Shown: positions 57,304-64,000 of the stretch, piece by piece
Layout: each line of letters opens with the position of its first letter
Position numbering within the stretch: the stretch's first letter is position 1
DNA from: Enterovirga rhinocerotis
GTDB lineage: Bacteria; Pseudomonadota; Alphaproteobacteria; Rhizobiales; Beijerinckiaceae
Direction: 5' to 3'
DNA length: 64,000 nt
Assembly: GCF_004363955.1 (NCBI RefSeq)
Contig: NZ_SNZR01000011.1
Span: 682,001 to 746,000 of the forward strand
Notes under the pieces: model-generated
Told to the model about the DNA's origin: nothing
Seen by the model: only the letters and a program-made list of their open reading frames with translations
Databases searched by the model: none
Program-made: the position numbers and the translations under genes

Positions 57304-57948
57304 TCAGCGGCGGGGGAGCGACAGGCCGTCGAGGGCGCCTTGCGGAAGGTGGCTGCCGGACGACGGCCCGCCCGGCGCCGGACCGGCTTCGTTTCGACCC
57401 GGCCGGGTGCGCGCGGGGCGCTCCTTCTTCGGGGTCGGCATGGCGACCGGTTTCGCGTCCGGCGCGTCCTCGCAACCTCCGAAGGCGAGGGGGCCGAGGA
57501 GAGGACGGCCGTCCTCTGCCACGACGCGGATCGCGGCGGGAGGCTCCCCCGCATCCGCCCATCGAATGGGACCCGACGCCTCGCGTTCGAGCGCCTGGAG
57601 CGCTCCACCCTGGCGCAGGTGATGGCTGTCGGGACCCCAGGCACTGGCCCGGCGCCCGTTCACGACGACCTCGAAGACGACGGCCTCGTCGCGCGATAGG
57701 GGGCGCAGCGGATTCTCGGGAAGCACCATCGTGCCCTGCCGAAGCACCCAGAGCTTGACCCCCTTGGGGGCAGGATCCGCATAGACGGCGGCCTGGGGAG
57801 TGCAGTCCTTCGGGCGAGCCGGGGAGGCAGCCTCGCCCTGGACGGCGGCCGGCGCTCGGCTTGGCTGCGCGGAGGCACTCTGAAGCGGCAGAAGACCGGC
57901 GAAAGCGATGGCGAGAAGCCGTGCGTGGCGAAAGCGAAGCATCGTCAT
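57304..57948 (-). CDS. Secreted hypothetical protein
   Basis: A 214-residue protein with a signal peptide (RFRHARLLAIAFAGLLPLQS, cleaved after SASAQ). The mature part includes KLWVLRQGTMVLPENPLRPL and DEAVVFEVVVNGRRASAWGP, possibly a beta-sandwich, and a basic Pro-rich tail. Two mature cysteines (KDCTP, GGCED) could pair. ATG 57948 was chosen because the signal begins there. Function not recognised. Confidence 0.65.
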   Translation of the reverse strand: MTMLRFRHARLLAIAFAGLLPLQSASAQPSRAPAAVQGEAASPARPKDCTPQAAVYADPAPKGVKLWVLRQGTMVLPENPLRPLSRDEAVVFEVVVNGRRASAWGPDSHHLRQGGALQALEREASGPIRWADAGEPPAAIRVVAEDGRPLLGPLAFGGCEDAPDAKPVAMPTPKKERPARTRPGRNEAGPAPGGPSSGSHLPQGALDGLSLPRR

Positions 57949-58027
57949 GATGCCGATTGAGCGCGCGAGCGTGACGGTTTCGCGGCGAAGCCCTCGCGGG
58001 GCGCCCGGTTCCGGGTGGCCGCCTTGA

Positions 58028-58987
58028 TCAACCGGCCCGCACCACGCAGCGAAAACCGACATGGCTCGTCGAGGTGTCGATCGGCTCGGCATGACGGGCT
58101 GCCGGCCTGTAGCGTCGGCAGTAATTCGGCGCGCAGAGATGCGATCCGCCCTTGAGCACCTTGCGCGGGATCCGGATGGCCGGCTGGCGCGGATCGTAGC
58201 TGTCGCTTTCCGGCCCGCCGCGCGGGTTCTGTGGCACGCAGCACGCCTTCGGCGCGTCGCCAGGATGGCCGGTCGACCAGAAATCCGCGGTCCATTCCCA
58301 CACGTTGCCGATCATGTCGTGGAGACCGTAGCCGTTCGGCGGGAAGGCTTCGACCGGCGATGTTCGCGCATAGCCGTCGGCCTTCGTGTTCTCGCTCGGG
58401 AAATTCCCCTGCCAGGTATTGGCCATGTGGCGCCCGTCCGGGGTGAGTTCGTCGCCCCAGGCGAATTCGGTGTCTTCAAGCCCGCCGCACGCCGCGAATT
58501 CCCACTCGGCCTCGGTCGGCAGGCTCTTGCCGGCCCAGGTCGCATAGGCCTCCGCGTCGCGATAGGCCACGTGGACGACGGGATGATCGTCCAGGCCCTT
58601 GATCGAAGTTCCGGCGCCGTATGGCTTGCGCCAGTTCGCGCCGAATTTGAACGTCCACCACTGGGACCAGTCGCGCAGATCGACAGGCCGGTTGGGGGGA
58701 TCGAAGATGAGCGAGCCCGCGCGCAGCATGTGAGGCAGAGCGCCGGGATAATCCTTCGGGTCGGGAGCGATCTCGGCGAAGGTGACATGGCCCGTCGCTT
58801 CGACGAAGGCGCGGAACTGGGCGTTGGTGACGGGCGTCCGGTCGATCCAGAAACCGCCGACACTCACCTGATGGCGCGGAGCCTCCTCGGGATAATGGTC
58901 GTCCGAGCCCATGCGAAACGTGCCGCCGGGGACGCGGACCATGCCCCGAAGATCCTCGCTTCGTTCGAGGACGGTACCGTCGGCCAT
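58028..58987 (-). CDS. Formylglycine-generating enzyme (sulfatase-modifying factor)
   Basis: FGE-sulfatase family protein of 319 residues, converting the active-site Cys of type I sulfatases to formylglycine. Family blocks are MVRVPGGTFRMGSDDHYPEE, PVVHVAYRDAEAYATWAGKS, LPTEAEWEFAACGG and GNVWEWTADFW. The copper-binding catalytic pair is present as Cys285 and Cys290 in SHLCAPNYCRRYRPAAR. It is therefore likely a true FGE and not merely an FGE-fold protein. No sulfatase gene is in the window. It precedes a gap of 109 bases to the secreted HAD gene on the same strand. Confidence 0.92.
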   Translation of the reverse strand: MADGTVLERSEDLRGMVRVPGGTFRMGSDDHYPEEAPRHQVSVGGFWIDRTPVTNAQFRAFVEATGHVTFAEIAPDPKDYPGALPHMLRAGSLIFDPPNRPVDLRDWSQWWTFKFGANWRKPYGAGTSIKGLDDHPVVHVAYRDAEAYATWAGKSLPTEAEWEFAACGGLEDTEFAWGDELTPDGRHMANTWQGNFPSENTKADGYARTSPVEAFPPNGYGLHDMIGNVWEWTADFWSTGHPGDAPKACCVPQNPRGGPESDSYDPRQPAIRIPRKVLKGGSHLCAPNYCRRYRPAARHAEPIDTSTSHVGFRCVVRAG

Positions 58988-59096
58988 CTCGCTTGTCCCT
59001 CCTACGCGATCGTTCGCGCGCCGGCCGTGAGCGAGCGGTCGGCCATATCGGCGTCGGGCATGACGAAGGCTGCGGGCCGGCCGGCTCGAACCGGTC

Positions 59097-60113
59097 TCAT
59101 CGTTCCGGCGGGAAAACGCTCGTCCAGTCGGACTTCATGTCGACGATGATCCATCCCTTCGCGCGTCCCTCGTCGAGAGCCTTGTCGAGCTTACCGATAT
59201 GGGACTTGCGATCATAGGCCCATTCCCGCTCGCCATCCGTGTGGTGGAGGATGAGCGCGAGGCGCGGTCCCGTTCCGGCCGCAGTGTATTGCAGCATCTG
59301 CAGGTCCCCGTCCGAGTTGCCGAAGGCGAGGATGGGGCGGCGGCCGATGAAGCGGTTGATCCCGACCGGCTTGCCCGGCCCGTCATCGACGAATTCGACC
59401 TCCGCCTCCTTGTAGAGCTGCGGCCGGCCATCGGGACTGGTCCGAAGCGTCACCCGTCCGGATGACCCGACGACCTGCTCGGGCGGGATGCCGTAGCGGG
59501 ATTCGGCGAAGACGCGCATGAACTCGATGCCGCCGCCCGACACGATGAAGGTCTTGAACCCGTTCGCGCGCAGATAGGCCAGAAGTTCGAGCTGGGGCTG
59601 GTAGACGAGTTCCGCGTAGGGCCGGTTCTTCTCCGGGTGGCGGGCACTGGCCAGCCAGTCGGAGACGGCCCGGGCGAAATCCTCTGTCGTCATCCCGGCA
59701 TGGGTGGCGGCGAGGATGTCGAGGAGCCCCTTCTCGCCCGATGCCACCAAGCCGTCGATGCTGCCGGCGACGACGGAGCGGTACGGCTCCTTGTCGGCCC
59801 AGTCCGGCCGGGAGGGCGCGAGCCGCTTGATCTCGTCGAGCGCGAAAGCGAGCTGGAAATAGATCGGGCGCTCGGCCCAGAGCGTGCCGTCGTTGTCGAA
59901 GGTCGCGATACGCTCCGGCGGTGGCACGAAATCCGGGCCGCCTTCCTGCGTGACGCGCCGGACGAAATCGAGGATGGCGGACTTCGCCCGACCGTCGGTC
60001 CACGAGGGCAGCGGGTCGGTCGGTTGCTGGGCCTGCGCGGCGGCGCAGACGCACAGCAAGAGAGCGAGCACCATCCCGGCGAAGCGCGCGTGGATCGATC
60101 TCATCGACATCAT
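59097..60113 (-). CDS. Secreted HAD-superfamily phosphatase
   Basis: A 338-residue exported protein with a signal peptide at about 1-29 (GMVLALLLCVCAAAQAQ). HAD motif I is FDNDGTLW with Asp73 and Asp75, motif II is FIVSGGG, and motif III/IV is ILAFGNSDGDLQML. It probably hydrolyses a phosphate ester in the periplasm. It lies 24 bases downstream of the outer-membrane protein gene and 109 bases before the FGE gene, all on one strand. This three-gene set resembles sulfatase-utilisation clusters. Confidence 0.88.
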   Translation of the reverse strand: MMSMRSIHARFAGMVLALLLCVCAAAQAQQPTDPLPSWTDGRAKSAILDFVRRVTQEGGPDFVPPPERIATFDNDGTLWAERPIYFQLAFALDEIKRLAPSRPDWADKEPYRSVVAGSIDGLVASGEKGLLDILAATHAGMTTEDFARAVSDWLASARHPEKNRPYAELVYQPQLELLAYLRANGFKTFIVSGGGIEFMRVFAESRYGIPPEQVVGSSGRVTLRTSPDGRPQLYKEAEVEFVDDGPGKPVGINRFIGRRPILAFGNSDGDLQMLQYTAAGTGPRLALILHHTDGEREWAYDRKSHIGKLDKALDEGRAKGWIIVDMKSDWTSVFPPER

Positions 60114-60137
60114 TTCATCCGCAACAGCACCGTGCGC

Positions 60138-61169
60138 TCAGTAGCGAGCGCTGACGACCTGCGGCGCCTTCGGAGCCTGCGGCACCCAGAGCGGCAGCGA
60201 GATCTGCAGCCAGCCGATCGTTCCCCGAGCCCGGTTCACGACATCGACCTCCCGCAGAACCTTCACGCGCGTCGTCACCGGCACCTGGCCGAGAGGGAAC
60301 GTATAGGAGATGGTCCCGCCGACGGCCGTCGTGCGTCCCTTGAAGGAGCCGACCCGCGCGCCGGATCCGCTATCGCCGGTGAGCTGCTGGTAATGCGAGA
60401 CGATCGCTCCGACCGAGAGTTCCTTCGTCAGGTTCTTCGTAATGGCCCCGTCGATGTGGAACTCGTTGCCCGTCCGGTAATCCGTCGCCGGATTCATGCC
60501 GTTGACGGTGAAGCCCGCGACCGTCGAGAGATCCCAACCCGTGGACGGGTCGAAATAAGTCAGGCCGGCGCTGAAGTCGCCGACCCAGCGATTGAGCGCG
60601 AGGTTCGACAACTGGCCCGGCTGATAGGCGCCCGCGGGAATGCTGACGGCTGCCGCGACCTTCCAGTGCCAATTGCCTGAATGCCAGCCGATCATGCTCG
60701 TGAAGACCGGGTCGCCGATGTTCAGGATCGAGTCCCGTGCGCTCACGGCGATCGGACGTCCCACCACCTGATTGATCAGAGGACCGTTGAGGATCCCACC
60801 GGCACTGACGGTCGGCTGTCCGAAGGGGAGGGTGGCCGATACGGCGAAGTTGCCGCCCAAGACCTCAAGAGGTGTCACCCAGATGCCGGTCGCGAAGTTC
60901 GCCCAGATATCGGCCTTGACGTCGATCGCGACGTTGCCGCCGATCAAGGTCTGCCGTCCGCCCCTTAGGCTCCCGTCATAGAAGTAGGTCGAGTTGTCGA
61001 AATAGACGCCTTCCGGCGGCAGGAAGCCGGCCATCGGGCCATTGATCCCCGGCAGATAGAAACTCGCGCCACCCTCCGCGGCCATAGCGGCCGTCGACAG
61101 CCCGACTGACACGCCAGCGGCCAAGGCGACATGGCGCAAAACGCTGTTGCGCCGCTTCTGCGTCGACAT
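60138..61169 (-). CDS. SphA/phenol-degradation-type outer-membrane protein
   Basis: A 343-residue beta-barrel protein of the meta-pathway phenol degradation (SphA) family. A signal peptide covers residues 1-30 (VALAAGVSVGLSTAAMAAE), followed by GGASFYLPGINGPMAGFLPP and alternating amphipathic strands, with an ending GWLQISLPLWVPQ. Such barrels form channels for hydrophobic compounds. GGGGGTGAGAAG precedes the ATG. It is first in the operon with the HAD phosphatase and FGE. Confidence 0.85.
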   Translation of the reverse strand: MSTQKRRNSVLRHVALAAGVSVGLSTAAMAAEGGASFYLPGINGPMAGFLPPEGVYFDNSTYFYDGSLRGGRQTLIGGNVAIDVKADIWANFATGIWVTPLEVLGGNFAVSATLPFGQPTVSAGGILNGPLINQVVGRPIAVSARDSILNIGDPVFTSMIGWHSGNWHWKVAAAVSIPAGAYQPGQLSNLALNRWVGDFSAGLTYFDPSTGWDLSTVAGFTVNGMNPATDYRTGNEFHIDGAITKNLTKELSVGAIVSHYQQLTGDSGSGARVGSFKGRTTAVGGTISYTFPLGQVPVTTRVKVLREVDVVNRARGTIGWLQISLPLWVPQAPKAPQVVSARY

Positions 61170-61353
61170 CTTCTCACCCCCTCGTGCTCTTCGGCACGCC
61201 CGTCCGGCTGAGGAGTCGCATCTGTCCTGTACGAATGGAAACGAAAAAGGCGCCGCGGCCGATCGATCTTCGCGATCGTTCCCTTTTTGCATCGCTCGAC
61301 GCGGCCGCTTCTCGACGTCCGCCAGCCGGACGGATGCTCCACGTTCTGTGCGT

Positions 61354-62154
61354 CTACGATCCGGCCGGTGTCGTGGCAGGGTGGCTGCCGATGATCCTGG
61401 CGGATGCCGCGCCGAGGCGTGACGCGACCTCCGAGGGGGCGATGTCGCGAGGCAGGGCGACCAGACCATTATCGGCTTGCCGCGAGAGGACGGTGCCGCC
61501 GAGCTCGGCGAGTGCGCTCGAATCGTTCGCGAGTCCCCGGACGGAATAGAGTGCGACGGAACTCAGTCCCTCCCCGGAGAACGATGTCGCGATTACCAGC
61601 ACCGGGTGGGCGGCAGGATGGTTCGGGCGGTCGACGAAGGGCAGATGGGCGATCGCCTTCGGCGCGTTCTCCTCCTCGAGGCGCTGCCACCAGGGCTTCA
61701 CGGACACGCCGGAGATCGGAACGAGCCCGAGATCGCCTCGCGACGAGGCAACCGCATCGATCACGGCATCCGGCCCATGATGCGTCGAAAGGGGGACGAG
61801 GAAGCCGAAATGGAAGCGGGCGCTGTCACGGATCGCGGTCGCGTCGCCCGAGACGTCGGCATGGACGGCGAACGGGGCCTGCAGATGGGTGAAAGTCGAG
61901 ATGATGATGCGCCAGATGCCTTCGACGGCGTCGAATGGCAGACCTCCGCCGTGGCGCTCGGCCAGGATCCGCATCATCGACGCCTCTCGTTCGGGACGAA
62001 AGGCGGAACCCGTCGAGGTTGTCCCGCCCTTGACGGCGATCAGCCGATCGATGATGCGACCGCGCTCCATCAGGAGCTGGTGCATGGATGCGTCGATCCG
62101 GTCGATGTCCCGGCGCAGCTCTCCCAAAGCCGCTTCCTGGTCCAGACCTGCCAT
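61354..62154 (-). CDS. Chorismate mutase (AroQ type) with extra C-terminal domain
   Basis: A 266-residue protein. Residues 1-90 are an AroQ chorismate mutase domain (LRRDIDRIDASMHQLLMERG and FRPEREASMMRILAERHGG) with the usual Arg and Lys residues. The remaining 170 residues resemble the periplasmic-binding fold of prephenate dehydratase-like extensions (HHGPDAVIDAVASSRGDLGL) that accompany the enzyme in Hyphomicrobiales. It would convert chorismate to prephenate for Phe/Tyr synthesis. ATG 62154 has AAGGGGAG upstream; ATG 62178 is an alternative. It is divergent from metX. Confidence 0.85.
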   Translation of the reverse strand: MAGLDQEAALGELRRDIDRIDASMHQLLMERGRIIDRLIAVKGGTTSTGSAFRPEREASMMRILAERHGGGLPFDAVEGIWRIIISTFTHLQAPFAVHADVSGDATAIRDSARFHFGFLVPLSTHHGPDAVIDAVASSRGDLGLVPISGVSVKPWWQRLEEENAPKAIAHLPFVDRPNHPAAHPVLVIATSFSGEGLSSVALYSVRGLANDSSALAELGGTVLSRQADNGLVALPRDIAPSEVASRLGAASARIIGSHPATTPAGS

Positions 62155-62242
62155 CCACCCGCTCCCCTTAACGCTCATCGGCCTTTATGGGTGTGGCAAG
62201 GCGATGCCAAGCCGGCCGCGGCGATTGAGCCGATCGGTTCAT

Positions 62243-62272
62243 CGAACGATTCGTTGACTTTTCCGAACGATT
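62243..62272. promoter_or_regulatory. Two CGAACGATT direct repeats, metX control region
   Basis: CGAACGATT occurs at 62243-62251 and 62264-62272, 21 bases apart (two helical turns), 20-49 bases upstream of the metX ATG. TTGACT between them could be a -35 element. A binding site for a dimeric regulator is possible. I saw no SAM-II riboswitch sequence here. Confidence 0.4.
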
Positions 62273-62291
62273 GGCGGCAAACAGGGCGATC

Positions 62292-63470
62292 ATGAGCGAG
62301 CATGCGTTGCGGAGCGTCGTGTCGATCCATCGCTCCGAAGCAGACGATCCGACCAGTCCCGTCCAGCGTTTCGGCCCGGATGAGCCGCTGATGCTGGATG
62401 CGGGGGTTGCGCTCGCGCCCTGGCAGATCGCCTATCAGACCTACGGGACGCTCAACGAGGATCGGTCGAATGCGATCCTGGTGTGTCACGCCCTGACGGG
62501 CGATCAGCACGTGGCCAACCGCCATCCCGTGACCGGCAAGCCCGGCTGGTGGGAGACCCTGATCGGTCCCGGCCGGCCGATCGATACGGGCCGCTACTTC
62601 GTCATCTGTGCCAACGTGATCGGCGGCTGCCTCGGCACGACGGGGCCGGCCTCGACGCGGCAGGATACGGGCGGTCCCTGGGCGCTCGACTTTCCGCTCG
62701 TCACCATCCGCGACATGGTCCGCGCGCAGGCGATGCTGGTCGACCGGCTCGGCATCCCGAACCTGTTCTGTGTCGTCGGCGGCTCGATGGGCGGCATGCA
62801 GGTGCTGCAGTGGGCGGTCAGCTACCCCGAGAGGGTCTTCGCGGCGCTTCCCATCGCGACCGGCGCTCGTCACTCCGCGCAGAACATCGCGTTTCACGAG
62901 GTCGGCCGCCAGGCGATCATGGCCGACCCCGACTGGCGGCGCGGGCGCTATCTCGACGAGGGGGTGAGGCCGGGCAAGGGCCTCGCCGTCGCCCGGATGG
63001 GCGCGCATATCACCTATCTTTCCGAGAGCGCGCTGCACCGGAAGTTCGGCCGCTCGCTCCAGAACCGCGCGGCCCCGACCTTCAGCTTCGACGCCGATTT
63101 CCAGATCGAGAGCTACCTGCGCCACCAGGGATCGAGTTTCGTCGAGCGCTTCGATCCGAACTCGTATCTCTACGTGACGCGGGCGATGGATTATTTCGAC
63201 ATCGCTGCCGATTACGACGGCCAGCTCGCGCGGGCCTTCCGTGGCTCGCCGACCCGCTTCCTCGTCATGTCGTTCACGTCGGACTGGCTGTTTCCGACGC
63301 GGGATTCGCGCGCGATCGTGCATGCGCTCAATGCCGGCGGCGCGCAGGTCGGGTTCGTCGAGATCGAGACCGACAAGGGCCACGACGCGTTCCTGCTGGA
63401 CGAGCCGGAGATGTTCGCGGCGGCGCGGGGCTTCCTCGACGCGGCTGCTGTTGCGCGGGGAATCGCATGA
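62292..63470 (+). CDS. metX: Homoserine O-acyltransferase
   Basis: Alpha/beta-hydrolase-fold enzyme of 392 residues that acylates homoserine in methionine synthesis. The nucleophile is Ser165 in [26 protein letters not shown] and [12 protein letters not shown] are family blocks; the Asp and His of the triad are in [12 protein letters not shown] and [10 protein letters not shown]. Whether it uses acetyl-CoA or succinyl-CoA cannot be told from these motifs. It overlaps metW by ATGA, the usual metX-metW pair. Confidence 0.96.
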   Translation: MSEHALRSVVSIHRSEADDPTSPVQRFGPDEPLMLDAGVALAPWQIAYQTYGTLNEDRSNAILVCHALTGDQHVANRHPVTGKPGWWETLIGPGRPIDTGRYFVICANVIGGCLGTTGPASTRQDTGGPWALDFPLVTIRDMVRAQAMLVDRLGIPNLFCVVGGSMGGMQVLQWAVSYPERVFAALPIATGARHSAQNIAFHEVGRQAIMADPDWRRGRYLDEGVRPGKGLAVARMGAHITYLSESALHRKFGRSLQNRAAPTFSFDADFQIESYLRHQGSSFVERFDPNSYLYVTRAMDYFDIAADYDGQLARAFRGSPTRFLVMSFTSDWLFPTRDSRAIVHALNAGGAQVGFVEIETDKGHDAFLLDEPEMFAAARGFLDAAAVARGIA

Positions 63471-64000
63471 GCCCGGCGCGGAAAACCGACGTCGCCCGCG
63501 CCGCCACGCTGGCCGGCGACCGCGCCCGGGCGCAAAGCGTCTTCTCGCCGCCGCCGCTCGAGGACGCGCGCAAGGACCACCTGCTCGTCGCGGGCATGGT
63601 CGAGCCCGGCTCGCGCGTGCTGGACGTCGGCTGCGGGGACGGATTGCTGCTCGCTCTCCTGCGTGAGCACCGAGGGGTGGACGGGCGCGGCATCGAGTTG
63701 TCGCGCGAGGGCGTGAGCCACGCGCTGGCACGCGGCCTCGCCGTGATCCAGGGCGATGCCGACACCGATCTCGCCGACTATCCCGACGATTCCTTCGACT
63801 ACGTCATCCTGTCCCAGACCATCCAGGCGACCCGCCAGCCCCGCGTCGTCCTAGAGCACATGCTTCGGATCGGGCGCCGCGCGATCGTGTCGTTCCCGAA
63901 TTTCGGTCATTGGCGCGTGCGCTGGGAGATCGGGGTTCGCGGCCGCATGCCTGTGACCGACAACCTGCCCCAATCCTGGTACGACACGCCGAATATCCAC
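63467..64000 (+). CDS. metW: Methionine biosynthesis protein MetW (partial)
   Basis: Methyltransferase-fold protein; the first 178 residues are seen before the window ends. Motif I is [17 protein letters not shown] (about 48-64), and [20 protein letters not shown] and [20 protein letters not shown] are hallmarks of MetW. It works with MetX in making O-acylhomoserine. GTG/ATG overlap with metX (ATGA) indicates coupling. Confidence 0.95.
   Translation, partial: MSPARKTDVARAATLAGDRARAQSVFSPPPLEDARKDHLLVAGMVEPGSRVLDVGCGDGLLLALLREHRGVDGRGIELSREGVSHALARGLAVIQGDADTDLADYPDDSFDYVILSQTIQATRQPRVVLEHMLRIGRRAIVSFPNFGHWRVRWEIGVRGRMPVTDNLPQSWYDTPNIH

Noticed and set aside
62179-62291. SAM-II riboswitch upstream of metX
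   Set aside because: This class often precedes metX in alphaproteobacteria, but I could not find its conserved sequences here.

Overview
The window is chromosomal DNA from a high-GC alphaproteobacterium, almost certainly of the order Hyphomicrobiales (Rhizobiales). The evidence is an AcpXL very-long-chain acyl-carrier cluster, a short RpoH sigma-32, a GTTC-N7-GTTC type SOS box, chorismate mutase next to metX-metW, and many solute-binding proteins. I cannot name the genus; affinity to the Methylobacteriaceae/Chelatococcaceae/Bosea area is only an impression.

Layout. 1-1.6 kb: the start of a TonB-dependent receptor (reverse strand) with a cobalamin riboswitch and a Zur-like palindrome in its leader. 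1.7-6.9 kb: a complete carbohydrate ABC importer operon (binding protein, two permeases, ATPase) ending in a DeoR repressor, with a nested palindrome as likely operator. 6.9-13.1 kb: catabolic genes (cyclase, Bug/TctC binding protein, IclR regulator, amidase, FAD amino-acid oxidoreductase, SDR). 13.2-21.6 kb: mobile DNA. A decayed older remnant (broken P4-type primase, membrane protein, SRAP peptidase, truncated C5-methyltransferase) lies beside a 6.6-kb island integrated into tRNA-Glu(CTC) between 51-bp direct repeats. The island carries an integrase, an AlpA/Xis-like protein, a primase-polymerase/RepA-like helicase and several small unknown genes. 21.7-26.8 kb: rluD, rpoH, and a UdgX plus radical-SAM repair operon with an SOS box directly upstream. 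27.0-31.0 kb: acpXL-fabZ-fabF-fabF-fabR-type reductase cluster; its adh2XL member lies 6 kb away at 37.1 kb, separated by a Bug protein, an MBL hydrolase, a sulfonate/nitrate-type ABC importer and a TrmB-like regulator. 38.2-39.5 kb: a protein built of repeated HTH units with intergenic-type palindromic repeats inserted in frame. 39.5-42.4 kb: an AT-richer foreign cassette encoding an adenine methylase, a small membrane protein and a DGQHR (DndB-related) protein, with overlapping reading frames; this is the best candidate here for an undescribed defence or DNA-modification system. 42.5-45.2 kb: DUF559 protein, palindromic repeats, prfC, and a 24-codon ORF with an extreme Shine-Dalgarno sequence. 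45.2-57.9 kb: diguanylate cyclase, formamidase, two orphan binding proteins, an AtuA-like pair, ppa, GNAT, phosphatase, isochorismatase and secreted unknowns. 58.0-61.2 kb: a formylglycine-generating enzyme, secreted HAD phosphatase and outer-membrane protein. 61.4-64.0 kb: chorismate mutase, metX and the start of metW.

Functional units that can be read together are the sugar importer with its own repressor, the SOS-controlled repair pair, the lipid A very-long-chain acyl cluster, the tRNA-borne satellite-like island and the methylase/TM/DGQHR cassette. No CRISPR array, rRNA or intact insertion sequence was seen. Identifications are from reading motifs by eye; no database search was possible.
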